NCBI GenBank assembly: GCA_029851415.1
Contig: CM056741.1
Coordinates: 86,008,282 to 86,072,281, forward strand
DNA: 64,000 nt
Direction: 5' to 3'
Source: Eretmocerus hayati
Taxonomy: Eukaryota > Arthropoda > Insecta > Hymenoptera > Aphelinidae
In this document: positions 22,151 to 33,070 of the stretch, piece after piece
Layout: each line of letters opens with the position of its first letter
Numbering within the stretch: the stretch's first letter is position 1
Position numbers and translations under genes: made by a program
Notes under the pieces: generated by a model
Databases searched by the model: none
What the model was told of the DNA's origin: nothing
What the model saw: only the letters and a program-made list of their open reading frames with translations

Positions 22151-22210
22151 TCAAATATCTTAGCAGGAAAGACCAATAAAGCCCTATCTCTATCTAACAT
22201 GTTCGAACAA

Positions 22211-22390
22211 GTTTCGTCGGCGTTGTTCATAGTTACGCTTGACAGAGCCATCCTGATCGGGGAATGCCGACTCTGGTTAAACGCTCCGATTATGTTATCC
22301 AATACGTTGATGTAACGACTTGTATTCTTATATATGAAATATCGGTGGATTCAACTTTGAGAGTCCGCTCTACTGAGAATTCACACATAT
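22211..22390 (-). pseudogene. Maverick integrase, end of core region
   Basis: The minus strand reads RYF…KNTSRYINVLDNIIGAFNQSRHSPIRMA, the typical end of the F54H12.3-type integrase core (the family pattern is RYFTY…RYIDVL…AYN…H…IGMAP). It runs directly up to the 13-bp target site of PLE-A, and the frame resumes at 18,394 on the other side. Near 22,350 the frame is damaged, and beyond 22,390 the sequence passes into the foldback element. Confidence 0.75.
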
Positions 22391-25375
22391 GGAGTATCGT
22401 ACGCACGATCGTACTCTTTAGTTTCAGGGACGATCAGGACACGATCGTGTGTATGGTCTTGTGCGCGAGCGTATATACGATATCACACACAATCGTCCGT
22501 ACGATCGTGATATGACGGCTCGAGAAAAACTAGGTCGGCCCGACACCAGGCCTGTCATATGAGATCGTGCATACGATCGTGATAACGATTGTGCACACGA
22601 TCGAGCGTGCGATCTCGAATACGATCGATCGAACGATCGTGATGACGATCATACACGCAATCGTGATAAGACGGCTCGAGAACAACTAGATGGGGTCGAC
22701 ACCTGGCTTGTTGCACAAGATCATGCACACGATCGTGCATACGATCGAGCACACGATCAAGCATATGATCGAGCGTGCGATCCCGTATACGAGAGCGAAC
22801 GATCGTGATAACGATCGCGTAAACGGTCGTACAGACGATCGTGATATGACGGCTCGTAGTGATCAGGTCGGATCGAGCTTTGACCGATAACGTCAGATCG
22901 TGCATATGGTCGTGATAACGATCGAGCCACGATCGTGCATACGATTGAGCGTGCGATCTCGCATACGATCGAGCGAACAATCGTGATGACGATCGCGCAT
23001 GAGTTCGTACACGCGATCGTGATATGACGGCTCGAGAAAAACTAGGTCGGCCCGACACCCGGCCTGTCATATGAGATCGTGCATATGATCAAGCACACGA
23101 TCAAACATACGGTCGAGCGTGCGATCACGCATACGATCGAGCGAGTGATCGTGACGACAATCGCGTATCACGGCGGGTCGGAACGGTGAAAACATTTTAG
23201 GTGCGTGATCATAGAGAATACCAATCGGATATGTTTCGGGCTAGTTTCTAGATCATTTTTCAGAAAGAATTAAAATCATCGGTCGGGGATTCTCAAAATA
23301 ATCGTCACTTTTGGGTTATTCAAATTCACGCGTTTTGATACTCCAACGATCGTTTTCCAACCACTCGAGCTATGATTTTTCAACTCAGAATAACTCTCAG
23401 AACTGAACAGACAACAACATTCCCACGTCTATTCATCCATATCATTTGCTGGTCTAGCCTAAACCCATCAGAGATGAAGCGGTGGCGATATAACTTGAGA
23501 TGAGTGTTAATGAGGAGGAGTACCCACGTTATTTTGATCTAGAGTCGTTCAAAACGAACACTGAGTCAGGATTTAGTGTCATTCATACACCAATATGATT
23601 TATATTAGTTACATCACATTCAACAGTACACGCGTATGTGATGTCCATGCATTTTAGAGACTCACTGGTATGCGAAATACGTAAAATACTCATGAACATT
23701 CACGCTAGATATGAAAAAGACTAGACCTCTCTATCCCACCTTTCTCAAATGACTAGGTTATCATATCCACAAATCATCAGAATTGATCTCGAATCCCTAA
23801 GGTTGAGAGTGATCTCGAGAGTTTATTACCAGCGCCCAATACTTGTGGAAGTTCGGATTTCCGTTTCGAAAAAGCACCAAGATTTGTCATAGCGAGTAGA
23901 CTTTCGCATCCATACATCACATTGTTTTTCGAATGCCGAAGGATAAGGTTCATCACGATCGTCCCGATTGCCCAAATTGCATACTACGAGTTGTATGTGA
24001 GTTCAATGGATTACATTTGGAATTGATTACCTATTACTTGTTGTTTTCTTGATCTTTCTGCCATCAAAGTTCAGGAGATGCTGTACCCTCGATTTGAGAT
24101 TTTATCGCAAAGAATGTGTAACGATCGAACAGGAAGCGTGGTATAATTTTGTTCCAATAAGGTTGTAATCTCAGCCCCATTCGCTCTCTCAAGCTTTCTG
24201 AGTGAGCCCCCCCCCCCCCCCACGTTCTATCAACTTGGAAAAAGTGGGATTCACTCGAGCATGAGTGGAATTTTCACCCCCAAAGAGTTTCGGAGTTGCC
24301 ACAAAGAAGGAGGGAGGGGGTAACTGAGTAAGGTCGAGAGAGCGCTCACAACAAAGGAGGAGGTGACGCATGAAAAATTCTAATAAGTCACCCAATTGGC
24401 GATCGGAGGATGTCATTGATGTTCAAACATGACTGTGGGATACGATTGATGCCTTAGTGTTAGCGAATTCAAGAATGATGTATGATTTGTTAAAAAAATA
24501 TAGATCAGTTGTGGATTCACCTCTTGGGATCTCTTTCCGATCGAACGAATGATCGCCTATATCTGTAATATGCATCGTTCTATGGGGATTCTGACATCAC
24601 ATACGCGTTTAAATGTACACGACTATTATATGTAGTGTTACAAGAATGGATCATCTTAGAATGGCTCTGAATCCTGACAAAATGTTCGTTTTGAACGACT
24701 ATTGATCAAAATAACGTGGGTACTCCTCCTCACTAACACTAATCTCAAGTTATATCGCCACCGCTCCATCTCTGGTGGGTTTAGGCCAGACCAACGAATG
24801 ATATGGATAAATATACGTGGGAATGTTGTTGTCTGTTCAGCTCTGAGAGTTATTCTGAGTTGAAAGACCATAGCTCGAGTGATTGGAAAAGGATCGTTGA
24901 AGTATCAAGACGCGTGAATCTAAATAACACAAAAATGACGATTATTTTGAGAATCCTCGACCGATGATTCTAATTCTTCCTGGCAAATGATCCAGAGACT
25001 AGCCCGAAACATATCCAATTGGTATTTTCCATGATCACGCACCTAACTCTTTTTCACCTTTCCGACCCGCCGTGGTATGCAATCGTACAGACGATCATGA
25101 TATGACGGCTCGTAGTGACGAGGTCGGGTCGAGCTTTGGCCTGTAACATCAGATCGTGCATACGATCCTGATATGACGGCTTGTAGTGACGAGGTCGGAT
25201 CGCGCTTTGGCCGGTTACATCAGATCGTGCATATGATCGTGATAACGATCGGGCCACGACCGTGTGTACGATCGTCATACCCATGGCGGATACGATCGTA
25301 TACGTGATCGTGGTATGACGGATCGTAGTGACGAGGTCGGATCGAGCTTTGGCAGGTATCAAAAGATCGTGCACA
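22390..25375. mobile_element. Foldback element with CGATCG-rich tandem-repeat arms
   Basis: Outer arms: 22,390-23,165 (left) and 25,077-25,375 (right) consist of degenerate CGATCGTG-type repeats. The phrase GACGGCTCG marks higher-order units at 22,514, 22,670, 22,848 and 23,026 (156-178 bp apart) and again at 25,104. Inner arms: 23,165-23,575 is the reverse complement of 24,660-25,077, with weaker pairing inward to about 23,660 and 24,570. The core (about 23,660-24,570) shows no recognisable gene. The architecture, long inverted repeats with tandem subrepeats, resembles Foldback/Galileo-type elements, but no transposase is present. Confidence 0.75.
24207..24221. repeat. C homopolymer of 15
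   Basis: Uninterrupted run of C within the core of the foldback element. Length may be unreliable in sequencing. Confidence 0.9.
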
Positions 25376-25620
25376 CTCACTCATGAGAAAATTGTACTAC
25401 TCACAGAAAGATTTTTAGTTTGATATTTTGAAAAAACTGTCATCTCTGTTTTGAAGGAAGGTGTTATTTCCTTCTGTTGTCGTGGTTATGACAACACACG
25501 AGAGAGTAAAGGCAGGAGAAAGAAAGAGAGCGAAAGACAAACAGAGGCATGAAATTCAGAAATTTGACAATGCGGGGACATCTATTGGTCAACCTTATCA
25601 ACTAAATAATTAACGTTTGG

Positions 25621-27040
25621 TTATCGATCGGGAGAAACTGCTTTAAAGTGATCAATGGAATTTTTATAAATTATTTTTAAGTGAAATGTGTCCTCCATAC
25701 GGTTGAGAGTGTTCGGATAGTGGTGGAGCTTCAACATTTCAGAAAACAATCTCAACCTGTATCTATTTTCCAAATCTAGTCCTTGAGCTTTTTCAAAATG
25801 AATTTCGTGGTTTGTATTGAAAACATGAATGGCAAGAGCTGACGTGTCTTTTCCATTTTTGACATCTCGTTCGTGTTCTTGAATTCTCTTCCCCAGTTTA
25901 CGTTTGCTCGTGCCCACATACGTTCTCTCACAATCAGAACAGTCTATTTTATGAACAACATTATGATTATCGAGTCTATCTACAGAATCTTTACCCAATC
26001 TGATCATATTGTTGAGCTGATTTCCATTGAAATTTATGGTGGTAAGAGAGAACTTCTTCGGGATTCTATTAATGGAGGGTGTCAAATTTTTTATGTAAGG
26101 AAAAACTATTTTTGGAAGATGTACAGACGGAAACTCATGACAATTGGTCTCTAAGTGTATTTGATGGTGAATCCGTTCATTTATGAATTTATCTATGAAA
26201 TTTGGAGGATAATCGTTATCTTCTAGGATCAGACGGATTAGCTTAAGATTTTTTTCATGACATTAAGGGTCTGAAAGTTTCATACATTTATCCACTGAGC
26301 TATAAATAATGGCAACTTTTTGAGACTGAGGATGATGAGAAAAATAGTTGATATATCCTCTAGAAGCTGTGTCTTTCCGGGACCAGTCTGTGGAACAAGG
26401 AAGATTAGGTCTTCGAATTACTTTCAGATCTAAAAAACTGATGCTGTCGTTTTTCTCTGATTCTAGTGTAAATTGCGAATGATCATCGTAGCTGTTGAAG
26501 ACTTTGAGAATTTCGGGAATCGCTTTTTTGGCTGCAATGAAAAAGCAATCATCAACATACCTTTTATACAACAAAATATTACTTTTAAGAATTTTTAAAC
26601 AATGGGTTTCAAATTTCAAGAATAATTTCTGCAGAAAAGGGACTTGTGCACCCACCCATCGGTGCACCTATCTTTTGTCTATAAAACTTATCGGTGAATT
26701 GGAGAAAAGTTGATTTTAGAAGCGTATCCATACCTGGGAGAAATTCTTGTTTGCTCAAACACCTTCCAATAGAATTCTTGAAAAATTTTCATTTTCCTCC
26801 TAAAGCTCTTTTGATGATATCATGGGTGAGATTTGTGTACATAGTTATAACATCGAGAAATCCCATCTCACAATCTTCGGGCACAGGAAAAGCATTCAAA
26901 GAGGTTTTCATTTCGATGCTGTTCTGAACTCTTGATTTTGGAGGGGGAACATATTTGTTGAAGTATTTCGACAGACACTTATCAAATTGATAGTCCGATT
27001 TATTTCTAAAATTCTAAATAACTACTTATTCAAAATTCTA
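25621..27040 (-). pseudogene. Penelope-like element family B, 5'-truncated and broken
   Basis: Minus-strand RT and endonuclease of a second PLE family. About 26,950-26,790: PPPKSRVQNSIEMKT…GFLDVITMYTNLTHD (motif A region, altered). 26,263-26,667: ILLYKRYVDDCFFIAAKK (YVDD) and SFLDLKVI. 25,621-26,085: the endonuclease, DNHNVVHKIDCSDCERTYVGTSKRKLGKRIQEH, with paired Cys and an intact YVG, then a C-terminus ending …FKAVSPDR. Frame changes separate these pieces. No hammerhead-like motif or terminal repeat is seen downstream, so the 3' end is missing or diverged. Confidence 0.8.
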
Positions 27041-27055
27041 AATAACTACTTATCG
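27008..27055. repeat. 25-bp tandem duplication
   Basis: The phrase AAAATTCTAAATAACTACTT occurs twice in succession, at the 5' edge of PLE-B. Confidence 0.8.
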
Positions 27056-27414
27056 GCTCGGACAAATTTTTTCGAGGCTTCTTGAATGCGTACACTTCTT
27101 TTCTTGTCTGATTCCCAACTGCCGCGATCCGAAACTCTCGTATGCAGAGAAAAAATGCTGGAACTCGTTATTCCATTCTTATCTAATCAGCTACGCCGCT
27201 TATCTTCTACTAATCATTCCACTCCGGTATTAGAACTATTATACATGACAGATTCAGGCACAATCATTCACAGAAATTTATGAAGTTCGTTGATGATCTG
27301 GCATTGGATGAGACCAACTTCAATTCTTAATCACACAGAGAAGTATTCTAGATTTGGTATTCAGTAAATTCGATCTCGATCATGGTTTTTCTTCGCTAAG
27401 ACGACCACCAGGAC
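27056..27414. other. No gene recognised
   Basis: Sequence between PLE-B and the Copia remnant. Short frames only. It may include decayed polymerase sequence of either element, but no motif is readable. Confidence 0.4.
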
Positions 27415-27759
27415 GTCACAGCACAGTCAACACGTGAAGCAGAATATCATTCCCTCGCAGCGGCTTGTCGAGAGACCATATGGTTGAGGAACCTCATCTC
27501 AGAGATCGACGCAAAGATCATCAGCGAGCCAATACTGATTTTTGTGGATAATCTCGCAGCTATTGACCTGGCAAAGACAACAGCTTACAAGTCGAAAACG
27601 GAACATATTGATCTGAGGTACCATTTCATTCGTGAACGTATTGATGAGGCAATTGTTGAAGTCAAACATTTGGAAACTGATTCAATGTTAGCCGATTCTC
27701 TCATGAAACCAGTTTTTAGTGAGAAGCATGATAACTATATGAGAGGATCAGGACTTTGA
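27415..27759 (+). pseudogene. Ty1/Copia polyprotein, RNase H C-terminus
   Basis: The frame reads VTAQSTREAEYHSLAAACRETIWLRN (the Copia S-T/S-x-AEY motif, with Glu), then LISEIDAK, IFVDNLAAIDLAK (the D of the D-N-x-A motif), KTEHIDLRYHFIRE and VKHLETDSMLADSLMKP, and ends …MRGSGL. These are the invariant signatures of the end of Copia Pol. The upstream integrase and RT are absent, so this is a 5'-truncated element. A polypurine tract and an LTR follow directly. Confidence 0.9.
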
Positions 27760-27771
27760 TTATACGAATTT

Positions 27772-28080
27772 AAAAGGGAGTGTTGAGATAAAATACTCAT
27801 AATACGTGTGGAACAATCCTATATCTATCCACCCGATCTATGCATGTACGTTTGGCAATGCTGTACCCCCACGTATACTGTGTGTCTGCGCATGGGCCAC
27901 CCCCTAATCGATTACACGGTTGTTCTTTCCTTTGGTGGCTCACAGCCCTTAGTATGAATCTGTCACCGTAACTCTCCATTCATAAGAGACTCTCTGTAAG
28001 ACTATCTATGAAAAACCTCAGTTAATCCAGTCTCTACCTCATCGTACTTTACTCTGTATCTTCTGGCCCTACCTATATCA
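27772..28080 (+). repeat. Copia polypurine tract and 3' LTR
   Basis: The polypurine tract AAAAGGGAG (27,772-27,780) is directly followed by TGTTGAGATAAAATACTC, the expected start of a Copia LTR. A matching CA end is plausible at 28,080 (…CCTATATCA), giving a 300-bp LTR. The right end is a guess, because no second LTR is present for comparison. Confidence 0.7.
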
Positions 28081-28089
28081 GTTTTCATA

Positions 28090-28560
28090 GAGAAAATTCT
28101 GAACAAACCTTGCAGAAAGCTTTCGGAAACTTTTTACAAAACTTGGCTTTGCCAAGTTTTCGACAACTTCCCGAAAAACTTGAAACCTTCCAGAAGAGCT
28201 TCGGTGGGTGAGGTCTTCACAGGGAAAATTTTGAGGCAAGCTGTCAGAAATCTTCCGGAAACCTCAAACAAAAATTTGTCGTGTCAAATGTTCCCGAAAA
28301 CTATTCGAAAAACTTTCTAAAACCTCTCAAAAGCCTATCTGTAGAATTTCCAGTGAGACTTCCAGGTCCTTACTGGGAAGATCTTGATGAAAGCTTTCGT
28401 AAACTCTTGCCCTGCCAAGTGTCCGAAAATTCCTCGAAAAACTTTCTGAAAACTTTCAGAAGCCTTTCGGTAAAAGTTCCAACGGAATTCCCAGGTTCCT
28501 CACACGGAAAATTTCTATGAAAGCGTTTGCGAAGCGTTCGAGCAACTTTTCATGAAACCT
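28090..28560. repeat. Tandem repeat, about 133-bp period, three to four units
   Basis: Units share GCCAAG(T)-TCCGAAAA…TCGAAAAACTTTCT…CTTTCGG…TTCCAG. Markers fall at about 28,151, 28,281 and 28,414. The 79-codon frame across two units shows the repeat at protein level (SKNFLK.…SLSV….P), which is a by-product and not evidence of a gene. Confidence 0.75.
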
Positions 28561-29116
28561 TGCATTGTCAAGTTCAGAGCACACATGCTCATTATTTTCA
28601 CGCTATCTTCGCGACCGTGCATGTGATATGGGGTCAAGTCTGGTCATGTTTGGGCAAGTCGGCCATCTTGACCGTTCGATGACGATTCCCAGTTCATTCG
28701 CGCAAGAGTGAATTTCTCATCAATCATTCAATTCGAAGTCAATTCTGCAAATCATCGAGTGCTGATACATGTATCGGCACTTTTGATTGGTCAAGTCCTG
28801 GATACCCAATAGCAGTTAAACATAGTCCACATGGTCAGTCAGAGTCTGTTGCATCAGCTTGCTTGCCGAGTTAAAATGGGAATTCATTTGTGCAAATCGA
28901 GAACGTTGTTGTGTTTTTTATGTCTCTTGGCTTTTTTGTCGCCTACTTCTTGGTGGAGTATCGTCGTCGCGTTGAGGTAAAGCCAACCTCTGCACTCTGT
29001 TTCCTTGATGGATCTGTATAGCTATGGGATTTGCAGCTCAGACGAGTATCTCTGTCTACTCAACCTATTAAGTGTTACTCTTGATAGTCCAGCGGCTGCG
29101 AAGGTTTCCGTAGGCC
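28561..29116. other. No gene recognised
   Basis: Mixed-composition DNA without readable motifs or long frames between the tandem repeat and the large palindrome. Confidence 0.5.
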
Positions 29117-31019
29117 TTTAGGTGTCCCCTAATAAATGAAGGTTTTCCCTACGTATTTTGACCTGCTGAATCTGAATTCCAATGATGCAGAATCGAAGAG
29201 TCAAGCAATAATTTGTTATTAACAAATTATTATGAACAATCAAAAAGTTGCACAAATCGATCCGGAAAATTTTTTTTTATATTTTTCGGGACATTATGAG
29301 TCGCAAAAGTCTCCTGACATTTTTCATGGAAACCCTTGGTTTTCCCACGAAGAATTCACAAAGTGCCCCACAAGTCGAATTTCACGATTTTTGAGCGCCT
29401 GTAGCGCTGAGCCAAAACATCCTTTTTTACCTACGTTGGCTTAAACTGCTCTTTCAAGTGTCAACTTTACTTGAGAAAAGCTCAGAAGCCGGAAAGATGC
29501 AACTGGTCTTTTCAGCATAGAAAACAAGTTGACCTGTTTTTGCCTCTCTGGTGGCTATCTCTTACCACCAGTATACTGAGCTATTAGAGGCGGTCGTGCT
29601 CTTCCGGGTATCCCTAGATGAGCGAAAGCTTTTTCCAAGATTTTGCACGCGCTGAGTCCAAATTTTGATGTTGAAAAGTCAGAAAGTCATGCAATAATCT
29701 GTTATTAACAAATTATCATGATTAATCAAAAGTTGCATGAATCGATTCGGAAAATTTTTTCGCCTATGCTTTGGGCTATTCTGATCCGAAAAGGTCTTTG
29801 CATATTTTTCATCGAAACCCTAAATACTCCTGCAAAATATTCATCAAGTTCCCACAAATTCAAAATTTGCAATTGCGTCTCAGAGACGAGAAGAATCTTC
29901 TCATTTACCATGACTGGGATTAATGGTTGTGTCTATCATTCAATGTCAGTTGAACTGTCTCGATTGACTTTTGCATTGGTCATATAACCACGGTAGGGCT
30001 GAACCAACTTTAAATGCGACTGAGAGAAACTCCCGAGATTCGAACGGGATATTCAAGTATATGTCAAAATACGTTACCAAAAAAATTTTTGTCGTTAGTT
30101 ATGAGGCCGATTTCGAAATGAACGATTATTGAGTTTTGGGAATCAGTTCTTATCAAAAAAACCGTATAGACTTGTGTGGTTCTGAATCATACGATGGGCT
30201 ATTGTTCCAGCATTCACAAATATCTGTCCTACCATCAGAAAACAGACGAAAAAGATGGTAATGCACTATAACATGCTCAGACGATGGTCCGAAATGAGAC
30301 GAATGTTCGAGCGGAAAAGTTTATTCATCAATTCATGTGCAAGAGATTGATGAGCGTTGAAGAATTCAAAATCCCAATTATTCGAAATATTGATCCGATT
30401 CCCTCAGAATGAAATTTATTACACGGTTGAGGATGAACCGTTAACGTAAAAAAACGACTCTCACACTCACGCGCTCACAGGTATAATTCATCCGAATATC
30501 TTTTTCCAGTATTGTCTCCCGGTAATTTTGGTAAGTTACACTACATTTTTTCGGCCTAATCCATCGATTGCTTGATACCGAAAGTATGATTTCTTGGAAC
30601 AAAATTTATTATCCTGTTAATGCAGAATTTTGATACATTTGATCGGAAGATCATCAAAATACTTTTTCTTGATGGGGCTCTTGATTTATTCAGAAAATTC
30701 AGGTTCGTACAGATTGGATAGCATCTCAATATCAACCAGTCGATGGATTATGCCGAAAGAATGTAGTGTAAGTAACCAAAATCACCGTGAGACAATAATG
30801 GAAGAAGATATTTAAATGAATTGTATCCGTTAGCGTGTGAAGAGTGGGAGTCTATTTTTTACCTCAACGGTTCATCCTCAACCTTTTAACAAATCTCAGC
30901 CTTGGAAAATCGAATCAATTTCTCGAAAGATTAGAATTTTGAATCCTTCAACGCTCATCATCAATCTTTTGCACATGAATCAATGTAGAAACTCCGCCAC
31001 TCGAACATTTGTCTCATTT

Positions 31020-31320
31020 CGGTTCATCGTCTGAACATGTTATAGTGCATTACCACCTTATCCGTCTCTATTCTGATGTGAGAACAGATAATTACGAATG
31101 CTGAGACAGAATCCCATCGTATAATCCAAATCCACACAAATCTATACGTTTTTTTTTCCATAAAATCCGATGGACCATCGTCTGAACGTGTTATAGTGCA
31201 TTACCACCTTATCCGTCTCTATTCTGATGGTAGAACAGATGATTAAGAATGCTTAGACAGAATTCCATCGTACAATCCAAATCCGCACAAGTCCATGCGT
31301 TTTTTTTTTTTTTTTCCATA
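31020..31320. repeat. Two-unit tandem duplication, 148-bp period
   Basis: The phrase CATCGTCTGAACATGTTATA…CCGTCTCTATTCTGATG occurs at 31,025 and 31,173 in the same orientation, inside the right half of the palindrome. The left half has a single equivalent (inverse) near 30,230-30,290. Confidence 0.8.
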
Positions 31321-32035
31321 AAAACCGATGTTCGAGACTCGATGATCGTTTATCTCGAAATCGGCCTCATAACTTACGACAAAAATTTTTTTGGTAACGT
31401 ATTTTGACATATATTTGAATATCCCGTTGGAATCTCGGGAGTTTCTCTCAGTCGCATTTCAAGTTGGCTCCGCCCTACCGTGTAACATTTCCAGTCCTTA
31501 GCACACTTGAATCCGGATTCAAGATAAGCGCGTCGTTATGAAGCATGCTCCAATCCTGCATGCGACTCTCTCGTTCTGACAAGCTCAACTGAGCGCGCAT
31601 GTAAAGATGGATCTGCAGACAAAAGTCTGTTAAGCGGAGAATCGAAATGAAACAGTATTCATTCACCAGAATTATTACAAGTAATGCATACTTTGAATTT
31701 TTTCCTTTTTCATTCACTGAATGCCTTTTACACTGAAGTTCGTGTGATGTTGTCACTGAAACATAGTTGTACCATCTTGATCTCGTTTTATTCATGAGAA
31801 CCAGAGAACCAGTACCAATTTACAGAACCATCAACTGGAGCCACGGGGAATGTCATCAGAACATTGTTACCGTCTCTGAAACGCTATCGCGAATTTCGAG
31901 AATGATGGGACTTTATGGATTTTTTACGAGAAAACTGAGGGTTCCCGTGAAAAATCCCCCACAGACCTTTTCGTCTTAGAATAGCCCAAAGAATAGGCAA
32001 AAAATTTTCCGGATCGATTCATGCAACTTTTGGTT

Positions 32036-32475
32036 AATCATAACAATCTGATTACGCCCTTTCCTTTATTATACAAAGTGATAACGCCCTTTTGATAATT
32101 TGTCGAAAAATACAGTTCGATACACGGATGTAAAATCTATTTTTGATCTCAACCTTCGCCTGCAGCTCAGGCCGGAAGCCCATCACTCGGATGTGAAAGA
32201 AGTTTATGCAATTCTCCGATGTTTAGGTGCTTACGATAGATTGCATAAAATAGCATTTGCGGCTCGATCATGACGTCCCCGCTTCCGAGCGATTATTTCG
32301 ACCCTCGCCTACGGCTCGAGCTGATAACCACTCGCTCCGAAGCGAGCTACAACCTCATAATCTCGGTGCGCAATCTACTATTTACCACCTTTGTATCGGA
32401 ATGTACTATTCTGAGACTGGAATTACACCTTCTTTGATATTCTCTGATGCAATTACGCCCTTTTCGAAACTTTGA
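32036..32475. repeat. Copy of the 3.2-4.5 kb dispersed repeat, inserted in the palindrome
   Basis: CAGTTCGATACACGG…CTTCGCCTGCAGCTCAGGCC…CATCACTCGGATG, ATAGATTGCATAAAATAG and CTTTGTATCGGAATGTACTATT match phrases at 3313-3540 and 3655-3790. It interrupts the otherwise paired right half of the palindrome, so it arrived later than the foldback arms. Confidence 0.65.
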
Positions 32476-33070
32476 ATTAATCATAACAATTCGTTAATAA
32501 CAGATTATTGCATAACTTTTCGACTTTTCAACATCAAAATCCGGACTCAGCGCGTGCAAATACTTGGAAGGAGCATTCGATCATCTGAGGATACCCGGAA
32601 GAGCACGACCGCCTCTAATAGCTCAGTATACTGGTGGTAAGAGATAGCCACCAGAGACCGCGAGAACAGATCAACTTGTTTTCGGTGCTGAAGAGACCAG
32701 TTGCACTCTTCTGGCTGAGCTTTTTCCAAGAATAGTTGAAACTTGAAGGAGCAATGTAAGCCAAGGTAGGTAAAAAATCTTTTGGCTCAATGCTATAGGC
32801 GCTCAAAAATTGTGCAATTCGACTTTTGGGAAACTTTATGCATTTTTTGTGGGAAAACTGAGGGGTTTCATGGAAAATGTCAAGAGAACTTTTCAACTCA
32901 GAATGGCCCAAAAAATACAAGAAAAAATATTCTCGGATCGATTTGTGCATTTTTGTGATTCTTCATAATTATTCGTTGATAACAAATTATTGCATGACTT
33001 TTCGACTTTGCACCATCGAGATTCGGATTCAGCGGGTCAAGATACGTAGGGAAAACTTCCGTTTATTCGG

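Larger units (their letters stand above)
18407..22197. mobile_element. Penelope-like element family A, foldback pair of copies
   Basis: Two copies in opposite orientation. The minus-strand copy (18,407-19,831) holds only the 3' end; the plus-strand copy (19,832-22,197) holds RT and the 3' end. Arms 18,407-19,831 and 20,817-22,197 are inverted repeats around a spacer of about 1 kb. The pair is flanked by a 13-bp direct repeat (CATGTTCGAACAA at 18,394-18,406 and 22,198-22,210), so it entered the Maverick integrase as one unit. Inverted partial copies are a known habit of Penelope elements. Confidence 0.9.
29117..33070. mobile_element. 3.9-kb non-coding palindromic (foldback) element
   Basis: Four nested pairs of inverted segments: about 29,117-29,725 with 32,475-33,070; 29,718-29,850 with 31,890-32,036; 29,985-30,300 with 31,020-31,490; and around the centre, 30,300-30,470 with 30,850-31,020. 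Landmarks are TTTTCCCTACGTAT at the outer edges and the conserved CACCAGTATACTGAGCTATT at 29,569 and 32,621 (inverse). Arms differ by perhaps 10-15% by eye. No ORF exceeds about 110 codons and none is recognisable. The interval 32,036-32,475 is an extra insertion. It may be an old non-autonomous foldback transposon or a locus that makes long hairpin RNA. Confidence 0.75.

Noticed and set aside
22555..23070. 171-codon Arg/His/Asp-rich minus-strand frame
   Set aside because: It is a read-through of the CGATCG-type tandem repeats; the protein repeats (ARSYARS, HDRMHD) follow the DNA period.
22500..23170. CRISPR-like array
   Set aside because: Repeats are degenerate, contiguous and longer-period, without unique spacers, in a eukaryotic genome and within a foldback element.
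28281..28520. 79-codon protein with internal repeat
   Set aside because: It translates the 133-bp tandem repeat; no start context or family.
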